A stretch of 23,009 bases of DNA, taken from NCBI GenBank assembly GCA_009773995.1, contig VSMY01000029.1, forward strand, positions 1 to 23,009, in the 5' to 3' direction. Positions 1-7,084 of this stretch are shown here, piece after piece. The notes under the pieces are model-generated. The model ran no database searches. It saw only the letters and a list, made by a program, of their open reading frames with translations, and was not told the DNA's origin. A program made the position numbers and the translations under genes. The DNA is from Oscillibacter sp. (lineage in GTDB: Bacteria; Bacillota; Clostridia; Oscillospirales; Oscillospiraceae). The stretch's first letter is position 1, and every line of letters begins with the position of its first letter.

Positions 1-45
1 CATGCCTCTACGGCTCGTGTGCGCGGCGATGTGTATAAGAGCCAG
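1..45. other. Illumina Nextera adapter remnant at contig end (artefact)
   Basis: Bases 12-45 align without gaps to the 34-nt Nextera read-2 transposase adapter, matching 29 of 34 positions. This includes the mosaic-end core GATGTGTATAAGAG at 28-41. Bases 1-8 (CATGCCTC) resemble the Nextera i7 index CATGCCTA, though three extra bases separate it from the adapter. The PhoH reading frame is conserved up to codon 46-48 and stops making family sense exactly where the adapter begins. This is therefore most likely untrimmed library sequence and not genomic DNA. Confidence 0.93.
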
Positions 46-696
46 GGCCAGGGGAGCCACCTCGATGCTGCCCCGCTCCAGGTACTTCTGGTAGGTCTCC
101 GCCCCCAGCATGTCGAAAAGGGCGTCGTACAACGGCCGGAGGTAGGGGTCCACCTTGGACTGGAGGTCGCCGGGCAGGAAGCCCAGGCGCTCCCCGGCCT
201 CCACGGCGGGGCGGGTGAGGATGATGCGGTTCACCTGCTTGTCCCGGAACGCCTGCACGGCGGCGGCCACGGCGAGATACGTTTTCCCCGTACCCGCCGG
301 GCCCACGCCGATGGTGACGGTGTTTTTCAGCACGGAGGCGATGTAGTCCTTCTGCCCGATGGTCTTGGGCTTGATGGGCCGCCCCTTGGCGGAGATGCAG
401 AGCACGTCGCCGGTGAGTTCGGCGATCTTCTCCTCCTTTCCCGCCCGGACCATGCTGACGACATACCGGACGTTCTGCTCCCCCAGGGGCTCCCCCCGGC
501 TGGAGAGGGTCAGCAGGGCCTGAATGGCCTTGCAGGCCAGGGACACGTCCTCCGCCTCGCCCTCCACCCGGAGCTCGCCCTCCCGGTTCACAACGGACAC
601 GGAAAACTCCTGCTCCAGAAGCCGGATGTTCTCGTCAAAGGACCCGAAGAGGTTCACGGCCTGTTCCAGCCGCTCGATGCTGATTCTCTGTTCCAA
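46..696 (-). CDS. phoH: PhoH family ATPase, C-terminus missing at contig end
   Basis: This is a PhoH-like P-loop ATPase of unclear physiological role, usually about 320 aa; only the first 217 codons are present. The Walker A motif GPAGTGKT lies at about residues 132-139, followed by the family motifs ILTRPAVEAGERLGFLPGD (about 159-177) and IEVAPLA (211-217). The Walker B region, expected just downstream, is lost because the adapter replaces the sequence. The start is a TTG at 694-696, giving MEQRISIERLEQ; no ATG is in frame downstream of the yqfD stop, and GGGAG lies about 10 nt upstream. It lies 30 nt downstream of yqfD, the same yqfC-yqfD-phoH order as in Bacillus, so co-transcription is likely. 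Identification is firm; the exact start is less so. Confidence 0.92.
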
Positions 697-726
697 AAAA
701 TCTTCACTCCCGTATTTCCGCGGGCC

Positions 727-1923
727 TCAGCCCGTTTCTTCTTCCGTATAAAGGGGAACCGTCTCCCCGATCTCCTCCAGGCACTCCGCCGACAGCGTGA
801 CGAGAAGGGTATCCCCCTTCTGCCGGGCGGAGCAGAGAGTGGACTTCACCTCTCCGTAGGGCTCCACCATCTCCCGGAGCTGGGCGGTGAGGATGGCCTC
901 GGCAGCCTCCTCCGCCTCGGCGGCGGTGCGCGGCGCGGGGACCGCCTCGTAAAAGCGCCAGGTTTCCGCCTCCACCGTCACCGGCAGGGGCACGCCAAAG
1001 AGATTCAAGGGACGCCTGCTGGTTATTTTATCATATTCCGCCCCTTCAATGCTACTGTTTGAGAAGAATTTTATCCGCCGGGTCCCAAAAATCAGGGAGA
1101 CCCCCGTCTTCTCCTTTCCCGTGTACCGCTTTTCCGGCGCCGTCAGGGGCATGGAGGCGGTGAGATCGTACCAGGTCCGGGCCTCCACCTTCCCCAGGCC
1201 CGCCAGGACCCGGGCTCCCACGGTGCCCGTGTCCTCCACGCCGGAAACCAGAATCTGGCCCTCCGTCACGGCGCTGCCGGGCATGACGCAGGCAACGCCC
1301 CCGATGGTCTGGACCTTCTTCACCAGCCCCGCCCGCCGGGCCACCAGGTTGCAGGGCTCCCGCCGGTCCACCATCACCGGGGGCGGCGTCCGCTCCCGGA
1401 CCTGGACCTCCGCCCGGCAGCCGGAGACGTTGACGGCGATCCAGATCAGCTCCGGCACGTCCAAAAGCACGTGGTTCCGGATGTCCTCCCCGTCCAGAGA
1501 GAGGCCGAAGGTCCCCAGGGCGACGCCGTTTTTCTCCAGGGCCCGGAGAATGCGCTCCGTGGGCACGGTCTCGTTGCCCTCCACCTGGAAGTCCCAGATG
1601 AAGAAGGACCCCAGGAACAGCCCCAGGGCGCAGCCCACCAGCCCCATCGCCAGGGCCTGGCGGTGCCGGAAGCGCAGGAGGAAGTAGGGCGCGCCCTCCA
1701 GGCCCACCACCGAAAAATCACAGTCCAGGTTTTTCCCCGCCTGGCGGAGGCGCTTCCAGTCCCGCCGGGACAGGCGGCAGGTAAAGGCCGTGGGGGACTC
1801 CCATTGCAAGTCCCAAAAGGCCAGATCCTGGGCCCCGCAGAGGTTCAGCACCCGCTCGGGAAAGGCGCACTCCGCCCGGATGCGGACCTGCCCCCGGAGG
1901 CGATTCACCAGCCCCGTCAGCAT
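727..1923 (-). CDS. yqfD: Sporulation protein YqfD
   Basis: This 398-aa protein has the length typical of YqfD, a sporulation membrane protein whose Bacillus homologue belongs to the mother-cell sigma-E regulon. An N-terminal soluble region of about 85 residues is followed by one strongly hydrophobic segment (about residues 86-112, ending GLFLGSFFIWDF). A large extracytoplasmic part follows, beginning VEGNETVPTERILRALEKNG, which resembles the POTRA-like fold of FtsQ-type proteins. The ATG at 1921-1923 overlaps the yqfC stop by 7 bp, so translational coupling is likely. A GTG four codons upstream is possible but has its Shine-Dalgarno overlapping the codon. The molecular function of the family is not established. 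Confidence 0.9.
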   Translation of the reverse strand: MLTGLVNRLRGQVRIRAECAFPERVLNLCGAQDLAFWDLQWESPTAFTCRLSRRDWKRLRQAGKNLDCDFSVVGLEGAPYFLLRFRHRQALAMGLVGCALGLFLGSFFIWDFQVEGNETVPTERILRALEKNGVALGTFGLSLDGEDIRNHVLLDVPELIWIAVNVSGCRAEVQVRERTPPPVMVDRREPCNLVARRAGLVKKVQTIGGVACVMPGSAVTEGQILVSGVEDTGTVGARVLAGLGKVEARTWYDLTASMPLTAPEKRYTGKEKTGVSLIFGTRRIKFFSNSSIEGAEYDKITSRRPLNLFGVPLPVTVEAETWRFYEAVPAPRTAAEAEEAAEAILTAQLREMVEPYGEVKSTLCSARQKGDTLLVTLSAECLEEIGETVPLYTEEETG

Positions 1924-2213
1924 GGCCCCACCCACTCCACGGAGTCGATGCGCCCGCCGATGCGCAGCTCCCCCGCGGTCATGGCCAGGAGGGTCAGCCG
2001 TGCCCCCTTCACCCGGAGGACCCCGGCGGGGGTGTTGGCGTCGATCTGCTCCTCCGTGTAGGCCAGAAGGCCCGTGTGGTGCTCCAGATATAATTGGCGG
2101 CTCCCCACCATTTCCAGCCGGGGCAGGCCCGCCACGATGTCCGCCGGCAGGTCGAAGAGCTCCGCCGCCGCCGCCAGCACGCCGCCCTCCCGGTCCCGTC
2201 GATTGCGTTCCAT
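1917..2213 (-). CDS. yqfC: Sporulation protein YqfC
   Basis: This is a small 98-aa protein of the YqfC/YabP sporulation family. Recognisable features are LFDLPADIVAGLPRLEMVG near the N-terminus, RQLYLEHHTGLLAYTEEQI in the middle and the C-terminal LRIGGRIDSVEW signature. The start ATG at 2211-2213 has AGGTG with a 6-nt spacer; a GTG at 2220-2222 would place the Shine-Dalgarno inside the coding region. It is the first gene of yqfC-yqfD-phoH, and its 3' end overlaps the yqfD start. Homologues are expressed in the mother cell during sporulation. Its promoter region forms one half of an inverted repeat shared with the divergent YlbJ-like gene. Confidence 0.88.
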   Translation of the reverse strand: MERNRRDREGGVLAAAAELFDLPADIVAGLPRLEMVGSRQLYLEHHTGLLAYTEEQIDANTPAGVLRVKGARLTLLAMTAGELRIGGRIDSVEWVGPC

Positions 2214-2302
2214 ACGTCTCACCTCAGGAAATCCTATGCGGCGGGGCGGACCGGCATGATTGTCTCCTTCGCCGCATAGGGTTTTTCGAGGTGAGGCGTA
2301 TG
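2211..2302. repeat. 33-bp imperfect inverted repeat covering two divergent start regions
   Basis: Bases 2211-2243 and 2270-2302 are inverted copies matching at 28 of 33 positions, separated by 26 nt. Each arm contains a start codon, its AGGTGA-type ribosome binding site and, further in, GCATAGG. The left arm leads into yqfC (minus) and the right arm into the YlbJ-like gene (plus), so both genes have nearly the same leader. Confidence 0.9.
2253..2283 (+). promoter_or_regulatory. Candidate sigma-E type promoter for the YlbJ-like gene
   Basis: GCATAGGGTT at 2274-2283 resembles the sigma-E -10 element (GCATACA-T). GCATGATT, 13-14 nt upstream, resembles the -35 (ATATT-type). The mirror arm carries GCATAGGATT (2239 to 2230, minus) ahead of yqfC. 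Both genes belong to families controlled by sigma-E in Bacillus, which supports the reading; the match to consensus is only partial. Confidence 0.4.
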
Positions 2303-3214
2303 AAACCCCATTGGCGGACCGGCGCTTGTCTGCTGCTCTGCGGCCTTTTGGTCTGGTTCCTGGCGGACGCGGGAACGGTCCGGGCCGCCGCCGGGGCGGG
2401 GCTGGCCCTCTGCGGCCGGTCGGTGATCCCCGCCCTGTTCCCCTTCATGGCGGCGTCCACCATGCTGGTGTCCCTGGGCTTCGGGGAGTGGGCCTCTCCC
2501 CGCCTGGCGGGGCTGATGAGCCTTTACCGCCTCCCCGGCCCCGCCGGGGCCGCCCTGCTGCTGGGACTGGTGGGGGGCTACCCCATCGGGGCCCGGACGG
2601 CGGCGGAGCTCCACGGGAAGGGCCTCCTCACCGCGGACGAGGCGGAGCGGCTCCTGGGCTTCTGCAACAACTCCAACCCCGTGTTTCTCCTCAGCGTCCT
2701 GGGGGGCGGGGTCTTCGGCAGTCCCCGGATTGGCGTTTATCTCTGGCTCATTCACGTGCTCTCCGCCCTGCTGACGGGCTTTTTCTTCCGGGGGAACGGG
2801 AAATCCCTTGGGCGGCAAGCTCTGCCAAGGGTTTCCCCCTGTCAGGCTCCCTCCCTTTTCACCGCCTTTGTGGAGGGGGTCAAGAGCGCCTGCGGCAGCA
2901 TGCTCTATGTCTGCGGCTTTGTGATCTTCTTCTATGTGCTGGCCAGCCCCCTGGCGGCCCTGGGGGGCCCCCTGGGAGCCGGGCTGGTGGGCTTCCTGGA
3001 GCTCTTTTCCCTAACGCCCCTGCTGGCGGCGGACCGCCTGGGCTTTATCCTGGCCTCCGCCTGCGCGGGCTGGGGCGGGGTCTCCATCCTCTGCCAGACG
3101 GCGGCGGCGCTGGAGGGCAGCGGACTGCGGCTCCGGACCTATCTCACGGGAAAGACCCTACAGGCCCTGCTGGCGGGGGGGCTGGCGGTGATTGTGAGTC
3201 TCTATCTCTTTTGA
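2300..3214 (+). CDS. ylbJ: YlbJ-like sporulation integral membrane protein (nucleoside recognition/Gate domain)
   Basis: This is a 304-aa polytopic membrane protein with about eight hydrophobic segments. It shows hallmarks of YlbJ and related Gate-domain proteins: LVGGYPIGARTAAEL near residues 93-107, FCNNSNPVFLLSVLGGG near 127-143, and GWGGVSILCQT near the C-terminus. YlbJ homologues are required for spore formation in Bacillus and are usually around 400 aa, so this copy is on the short side. The ATG at 2300-2302 has GAGGTGA six nucleotides upstream. It is a single-gene unit ending at a strong terminator. Divergent pairing with yqfC and a shared leader sequence support a sporulation role; the transported substrate, if any, is unknown. 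Confidence 0.75.
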   Translation: MKPHWRTGACLLLCGLLVWFLADAGTVRAAAGAGLALCGRSVIPALFPFMAASTMLVSLGFGEWASPRLAGLMSLYRLPGPAGAALLLGLVGGYPIGARTAAELHGKGLLTADEAERLLGFCNNSNPVFLLSVLGGGVFGSPRIGVYLWLIHVLSALLTGFFFRGNGKSLGRQALPRVSPCQAPSLFTAFVEGVKSACGSMLYVCGFVIFFYVLASPLAALGGPLGAGLVGFLELFSLTPLLAADRLGFILASACAGWGGVSILCQTAAALEGSGLRLRTYLTGKTLQALLAGGLAVIVSLYLF

Positions 3215-3218
3215 CTGT

Positions 3219-3258
3219 AAAACGGAGCGGCCTCGCTATAGCGAGGCCGCTCCGTTTT
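3219..3258. terminator. Perfect 20-bp-arm palindromic terminator, bidirectional
   Basis: Arms 3219-3238 and 3239-3258 are exact reverse complements, beginning AAAACGGAGCGG and ending CCGCTCCGTTTT. With A/T runs on both sides it can terminate the YlbJ-like gene (plus) and the transporter operon (minus), which converge here. Confidence 0.92.
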
Positions 3259-3290
3259 GTATTCTTTCGACAGGATATGACGTTTTGTAC

Positions 3291-4232
3291 TTACCTCTGT
3301 CCTTTATCGTAGGGCACGCCCTCCGCCTTGGGGGCGCGGGACTTCTTGGACGTGAAGGCCAGCACCACCAGGGAGATGATATAGGGCAGCATGTTGTACA
3401 TGGCCGCCGGGAGGTTCAGGGCCTGGAGGAAGCTGAAGCCGGAGTACACGTTGCCCAGGGCCCGGCAAAAGCCGAACAGCAGCGCCGCCAGGGCGATGCG
3501 GGTGGGCTTCCACTGGCCGAAGATCATGACGGCCAGGGCCAGGAAGCCGAAGCCCGCCACGCCGTTTTCGAATTTCCACTCGCTGACGCCCGCCGTGATG
3601 TACACGATGCCGCCCAAGCCCCCCAGCATGCCGGAGATCAGCACGCCGGCGTAGCGCATTTTGTAGACGTTGATGCCCACGCTGTCCGCCGCCTGGGGAT
3701 GCTCGCCGCAGGCCATGAGCCGGAGGCCGAAGCGGGTCTTGTACAGCGACACGTAGGACCCGACGAGGGCCAGGGCCGCCAGCAGCATGAACCAGTTGAA
3801 CTCAAAGCTGCCGATGTTCACCAGGAAGGCTTTTTTCGCGTTGATGTACTGGATGGTGGAGGAGACGTTGTCCACGCTTTCCGCGGTGTTCATGGCCTTG
3901 ACGAAGACCGTGGCCGCCGCGGTGCCCAGGAGGTTCATGGCCGTGCCCACCAGGGTCTGGTCCGCCTTGAAGTTGATGGCGGCCACCGCCAGCAGCAGGG
4001 AGTACACAACGCCCAGGGCGATGGCGGCCAGGACCACCAGCAGGATCATGGCGAAGGCGGGGGTGCTGTCCGGCAGAAACTTCATCATCAGCGCGCCGCC
4101 TAGGGCGCCCATGACCATGATGCCCTCCAGGCCGATGTTGATGACGCCGGAGTGCTCCGAGAAGCAGCCGCCCAGGGCCACCAGCAAAAGCACCGACGCG
4201 AAAATCAGCGTATATTGCAGCAGTAAGGTCAT
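3291..4232 (-). CDS. Nucleoside ABC transporter permease (NupQ/YufQ-like)
   Basis: This 313-aa inner-membrane permease of the branched-chain/sugar type is the second permease of a BMP-family nucleoside importer. The segment SEHSGVINIGLEGIMVMGAL near residues 25-44 is the family signature, and FNWFMLLAALALVGSYVSLYKTRFGLRLMA marks the cytoplasmic coupling region. It has about eight or nine hydrophobic segments. The ATG at 4230-4232 overlaps the upstream permease stop as ATGA, with AAAGGAGG upstream, so translation is coupled. It is the last gene of the transport operon. Nucleoside specificity is inferred from the deoC/deoD neighbours and from the homologues; related systems elsewhere can carry other small molecules. 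Confidence 0.88.
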   Translation of the reverse strand: MTLLLQYTLIFASVLLLVALGGCFSEHSGVINIGLEGIMVMGALGGALMMKFLPDSTPAFAMILLVVLAAIALGVVYSLLLAVAAINFKADQTLVGTAMNLLGTAAATVFVKAMNTAESVDNVSSTIQYINAKKAFLVNIGSFEFNWFMLLAALALVGSYVSLYKTRFGLRLMACGEHPQAADSVGINVYKMRYAGVLISGMLGGLGGIVYITAGVSEWKFENGVAGFGFLALAVMIFGQWKPTRIALAALLFGFCRALGNVYSGFSFLQALNLPAAMYNMLPYIISLVVLAFTSKKSRAPKAEGVPYDKGQR

Positions 4233-5362
4233 TTCCCGTCGCCTCCTTTCTCAGCGGACGCTTTCCTCTTCTCGTCCCGGCGGTCCAGCCAGGAATTCAG
4301 CGCCGTCTTGAAGAAGAGGACGAAGCCGCAGAGGTAGATAATCAGCGCGGAGATAAAGTCGGAAATCTGGGAGGAGTACATGGTCTTGTCCACATAGGCT
4401 CCTCCGTTGGTGATGTGCTGAATGAAGTAGGAGGAGAAGATGGCCCCGATGGGGTTCAGCCCGCCCAGGAAGGCGGCGGCGATGCCGTTGAAGCCCATGG
4501 CGGGGACGGCGGACTGGGTGCACTGCCACTGTTCGAATCCGGAGAGGAACAGCATGGCCGCGCCCATGCCCGCGAGGCCGCCGGCGATGGCCATGGTGAG
4601 AATCAGGTTCTTCCGCTCCCGCATGCCGCAGTATTTGGCGGCGAACTTGTTGCAGCCCGTGGCTTTCAGCTCATAGCCCAGCTTGGTCTTCTCAAGCAGA
4701 ACCCAGACCAGGACCGCCGTCAGAATCGCCAGGGGGATGGCCAGGCCCACGTACTGGTTCTTGCTGAACAGGGCTCCCAGGCCCAGGGAGGGAAGCAGGG
4801 CCCCCTCGTTGGTGCTGGCCAGGGTGTAGGTATAGGGGCTGGTCTCCTCCTTCACCAGGGTCAGCAGCATATTCACCGCGTAGAGGCTGATCCAGTTCAG
4901 CATGATGCAGGAGATGACCTCGTTGACGTTGCAGTAGGCTTTCAGCACGCCGGAAATCGCCCCCAGGGCGGCCCCGGCCAGGATGGCGGCGATGAGGCAC
5001 AAAAACCAGGGCAGCTTCAGCCCCAGGGCGCAGTACAGCGCCGCTCCGGTGCCCACCACGTACTGGCCCGCCGCGCCGATGTTGAACAGGCCCACCTTAT
5101 AGGCGAAGAGCACCGAGAGGCTGCACATCAGCAGGGGGGCGGTCTTCACCAGGGTGCTGCCGAAGTAGCGGAGCTGGGCCGTGGACTTGGAGTAGGTCAT
5201 AAAGTTTTCCACGATGGCCAGAATGGCCCCGTTGGCCCCGGCGGGGTTGATGAGGAGCAGGGCGATGTAGCCCACCAGCAAGCCGATGAGGATGCATAGC
5301 AAAGAGGCCAGCAGGGTCTGGACCGCGCCGTTGCGCAGCAGGGAGGTCTTTTCTTTTTTCAT
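4229..5362 (-). CDS. Nucleoside ABC transporter permease (NupP/YufP-like)
   Basis: This 377-aa first permease of the importer has an N-terminal hydrophobic anchor (residues about 12-40). A long periplasm-facing loop follows, and then a core of membrane segments including LLMCSLSVLFAYKVGLFNIGAAGQYVVG, the counterpart of the signature in the partner permease. The cytoplasmic coupling stretch reads LLEKTKLGYELKATGCNKFAAKYCGM. A charged tail (LDRRDEKRKASAEKGG) ends the protein. It starts 3 nt after the ATPase gene stop and overlaps the next permease by 4 bp. It forms the membrane channel together with that permease and is energised by the two-domain ATPase. Confidence 0.88.
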   Translation of the reverse strand: MKKEKTSLLRNGAVQTLLASLLCILIGLLVGYIALLLINPAGANGAILAIVENFMTYSKSTAQLRYFGSTLVKTAPLLMCSLSVLFAYKVGLFNIGAAGQYVVGTGAALYCALGLKLPWFLCLIAAILAGAALGAISGVLKAYCNVNEVISCIMLNWISLYAVNMLLTLVKEETSPYTYTLASTNEGALLPSLGLGALFSKNQYVGLAIPLAILTAVLVWVLLEKTKLGYELKATGCNKFAAKYCGMRERKNLILTMAIAGGLAGMGAAMLFLSGFEQWQCTQSAVPAMGFNGIAAAFLGGLNPIGAIFSSYFIQHITNGGAYVDKTMYSSQISDFISALIIYLCGFVLFFKTALNSWLDRRDEKRKASAEKGGDGK

Positions 5363-5365
5363 GCC

Positions 5366-6904
5366 TTACGCCCCCTTCTTCTTCGCGCCGGCCATGTAGA
5401 GGCCCAGCTCTTCCACCGTGACTTCCTTGGGGTCGAACTCGCCCACGATCTCCCCCTCGTACATGACCAGGATGCGGTCGGAGACGTTCATAACCTCGTC
5501 CAGCTCCAGGCTGACCAGCAGCACGCCCTTTCCCGCGTCCCGCTGGGCCACGATCTGCTTGTGTATGTATTCGATGGCGCCCACGTCCAGGCCCCGGGTG
5601 GGCTGGACGGCGATGAGCAGCTCCGGGTTCTTGTCAATCTCCCGGGCGATGATGGCCTTCTGCTGGTTGCCGCCGGACATGCTCCGGGCCGCCGTGACGG
5701 GGCCCTGGCCGGACCGGACGTCGTACTGCTCGATGAGGCCCACGGCGTACTCCCGGATGGCCCGGCGCTTCAAAAAGCCCGCCGGGGTGACGAAGTGGCT
5801 CTCGAAATACCGCTGGAGCACCATGTTGTCCTCCAGGGTGTAGTCCAGGACCAGGCCGTGCTTGTGCCGGTCCTCGGGGATGTGGCTCATGCCGGAGGTG
5901 TTCCGCTTCCGGATGGGGGCCTTGGTGATGTCCTGACCGTTCAGGGTCAGGGTCCCCTCCTTCAGGGGCTCCAGGCCGGTGAGGCCGTAGACCAGTTCCG
6001 TCTGGCCGTTGCCGTCGATGCCCGCGATGCAGACGATTTCGCCCCGGCGGACCTGGAAGCTCACGTCCTTCACCGCGTTGTTTTTGTGCCGCTTGGAGGC
6101 CACGGTCATGCCCTTCACATCCAGCACCACCTCGCCGGGCTTGGGGGGCGCTTTTTCCACCACGAAGTTCACGTCCCGGCCCACCATCATCCGGCTCAGC
6201 TCCTCCTGGGAGGTGGAGGCGATGTCCACGGTGCCGATGTACTTGCCCTTCCGCAGCACGGAGCAGCGGTTGGCCACGGACATGATTTCGTTGAGCTTGT
6301 GGGAGATAAACAGGATGCTCTTCCCCTCGGCGGAGAGGTTCTTCATAATCTGCATCAGCTCGTCGATCTCCTGGGGGGTCAGCACGGCGGTGGGCTCGTC
6401 GAAGATCAGAATTTCGTTCTCCCGGTACAGCATCTTCAAAATCTCGGTGCGCTGCTGCATGCCCACGGTGATGTCCTCAATCAGCGCGTCCGGGTCCACC
6501 CGGAGGCCGTACTTCTCGGAGAGGGCCAGCACCTTCTCCCGGGCCTCCCCCTTCTGGAGGAAGCCGTGCTTGCAGGGCTCCACGCCCATGATGATGTTGT
6601 CCAGAACGGTGAAGCACTCCACCAGTTTGAAGTGCTGGTGGACCATGCCGATGCCAAGATCGTTGGCGTCGTTGGGGTCCTTGATGGAGACTACCCGGCC
6701 GTCCTTTTTGATGACGCCCTCCTCCGGCTGGTACAGGCCGAAGAGCACGCTCATCAGCGTGGATTTTCCGGCGCCGTTTTCGCCCAGCAGGGCGTGGATC
6801 TCGCCCTTTTTCAGCTGTAACGTGATATTGTCGTTGGCCACGATGCCGGGGAACCGCTTTGTGATGTTCAGCATCTCAATGGCGTAACTCTGTTCCAATT
6901 TCAC
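5366..6904 (-). CDS. Nucleoside ABC transporter ATP-binding protein, two ABC domains (NupO/YufO-like)
   Basis: This is a 512-aa cytoplasmic ATPase with two fused nucleotide-binding domains, as in sugar and nucleoside importers. Domain 1 has Walker A GENGAGKST (residues 41-49), a signature-like VGMQQR, and Walker B LIFDEPTAVL (about 166-175). Domain 2 (from about residue 258) has a degenerate Walker A, GIDGNGQTEL at 295-304, signature SGGNQQK and PTRGLDVGA. A degenerate second site is normal for this family. The start is a GTG at 6902-6904 with AAGGAGGAGG four to five nucleotides upstream. It leads the ATPase-permease-permease operon and has its own sigma-A promoter at 6961-6989. Confidence 0.92.
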   Translation of the reverse strand: MKLEQSYAIEMLNITKRFPGIVANDNITLQLKKGEIHALLGENGAGKSTLMSVLFGLYQPEEGVIKKDGRVVSIKDPNDANDLGIGMVHQHFKLVECFTVLDNIIMGVEPCKHGFLQKGEAREKVLALSEKYGLRVDPDALIEDITVGMQQRTEILKMLYRENEILIFDEPTAVLTPQEIDELMQIMKNLSAEGKSILFISHKLNEIMSVANRCSVLRKGKYIGTVDIASTSQEELSRMMVGRDVNFVVEKAPPKPGEVVLDVKGMTVASKRHKNNAVKDVSFQVRRGEIVCIAGIDGNGQTELVYGLTGLEPLKEGTLTLNGQDITKAPIRKRNTSGMSHIPEDRHKHGLVLDYTLEDNMVLQRYFESHFVTPAGFLKRRAIREYAVGLIEQYDVRSGQGPVTAARSMSGGNQQKAIIAREIDKNPELLIAVQPTRGLDVGAIEYIHKQIVAQRDAGKGVLLVSLELDEVMNVSDRILVMYEGEIVGEFDPKEVTVEELGLYMAGAKKKGA

Positions 6905-6960
6905 AACCTCCTCCTTCTCTGTTTCCCGGAACCCCTTTTTGAAAAAATAGGTTCTTGTTT

Positions 6961-6989
6961 ATTGTACCATAACCTCCTGGAGATTTCAA
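6961..6989 (-). promoter_or_regulatory. Sigma-A promoter for the transporter ATPase-permease operon
   Basis: Reading on the minus strand, TTGAAA (6989-6984), a 17-nt spacer and TACAAT (6966-6961) form a near-consensus promoter. It lies about 57 nt upstream of the ATPase GTG start and downstream of the hairpin that follows the lipoprotein gene. Confidence 0.85.
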
Positions 6990-7036
6990 AGCATTTTTTG
7001 AAAATTTTCACAAAGCCGGGTTGCCCCAAACGAAGG

Positions 7037-7069
7037 AAAAAGCGAGGACGGGAATCTCCCGTCCTCGCT
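7037..7069 (-). terminator. Intrinsic terminator after the transporter lipoprotein gene
   Basis: Arms 7041-7053 and 7057-7069 (AGCGAGGACGGGA / TCCCGTCCTCGCT) are perfectly complementary over 13 bp with a 3-nt loop. On the minus strand the stem is followed by a T run. It lies 16 nt past the lipoprotein stop and before the ATPase promoter, so it should partly or wholly separate the two transcripts. Confidence 0.88.
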
Positions 7070-7084
7070 GGCTTAAGGGGTTTC

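Noticed and set aside
19..1062. A plus-strand open frame of about 347 codons at the contig start
   Set aside because: Its start lies in the adapter sequence and the rest is antisense to phoH and yqfD.
3219..3258. The perfect palindrome as an attachment site or mobile element end
   Set aside because: It sits between two converging genes with flanking A and T runs, which is fully explained by a bidirectional terminator.
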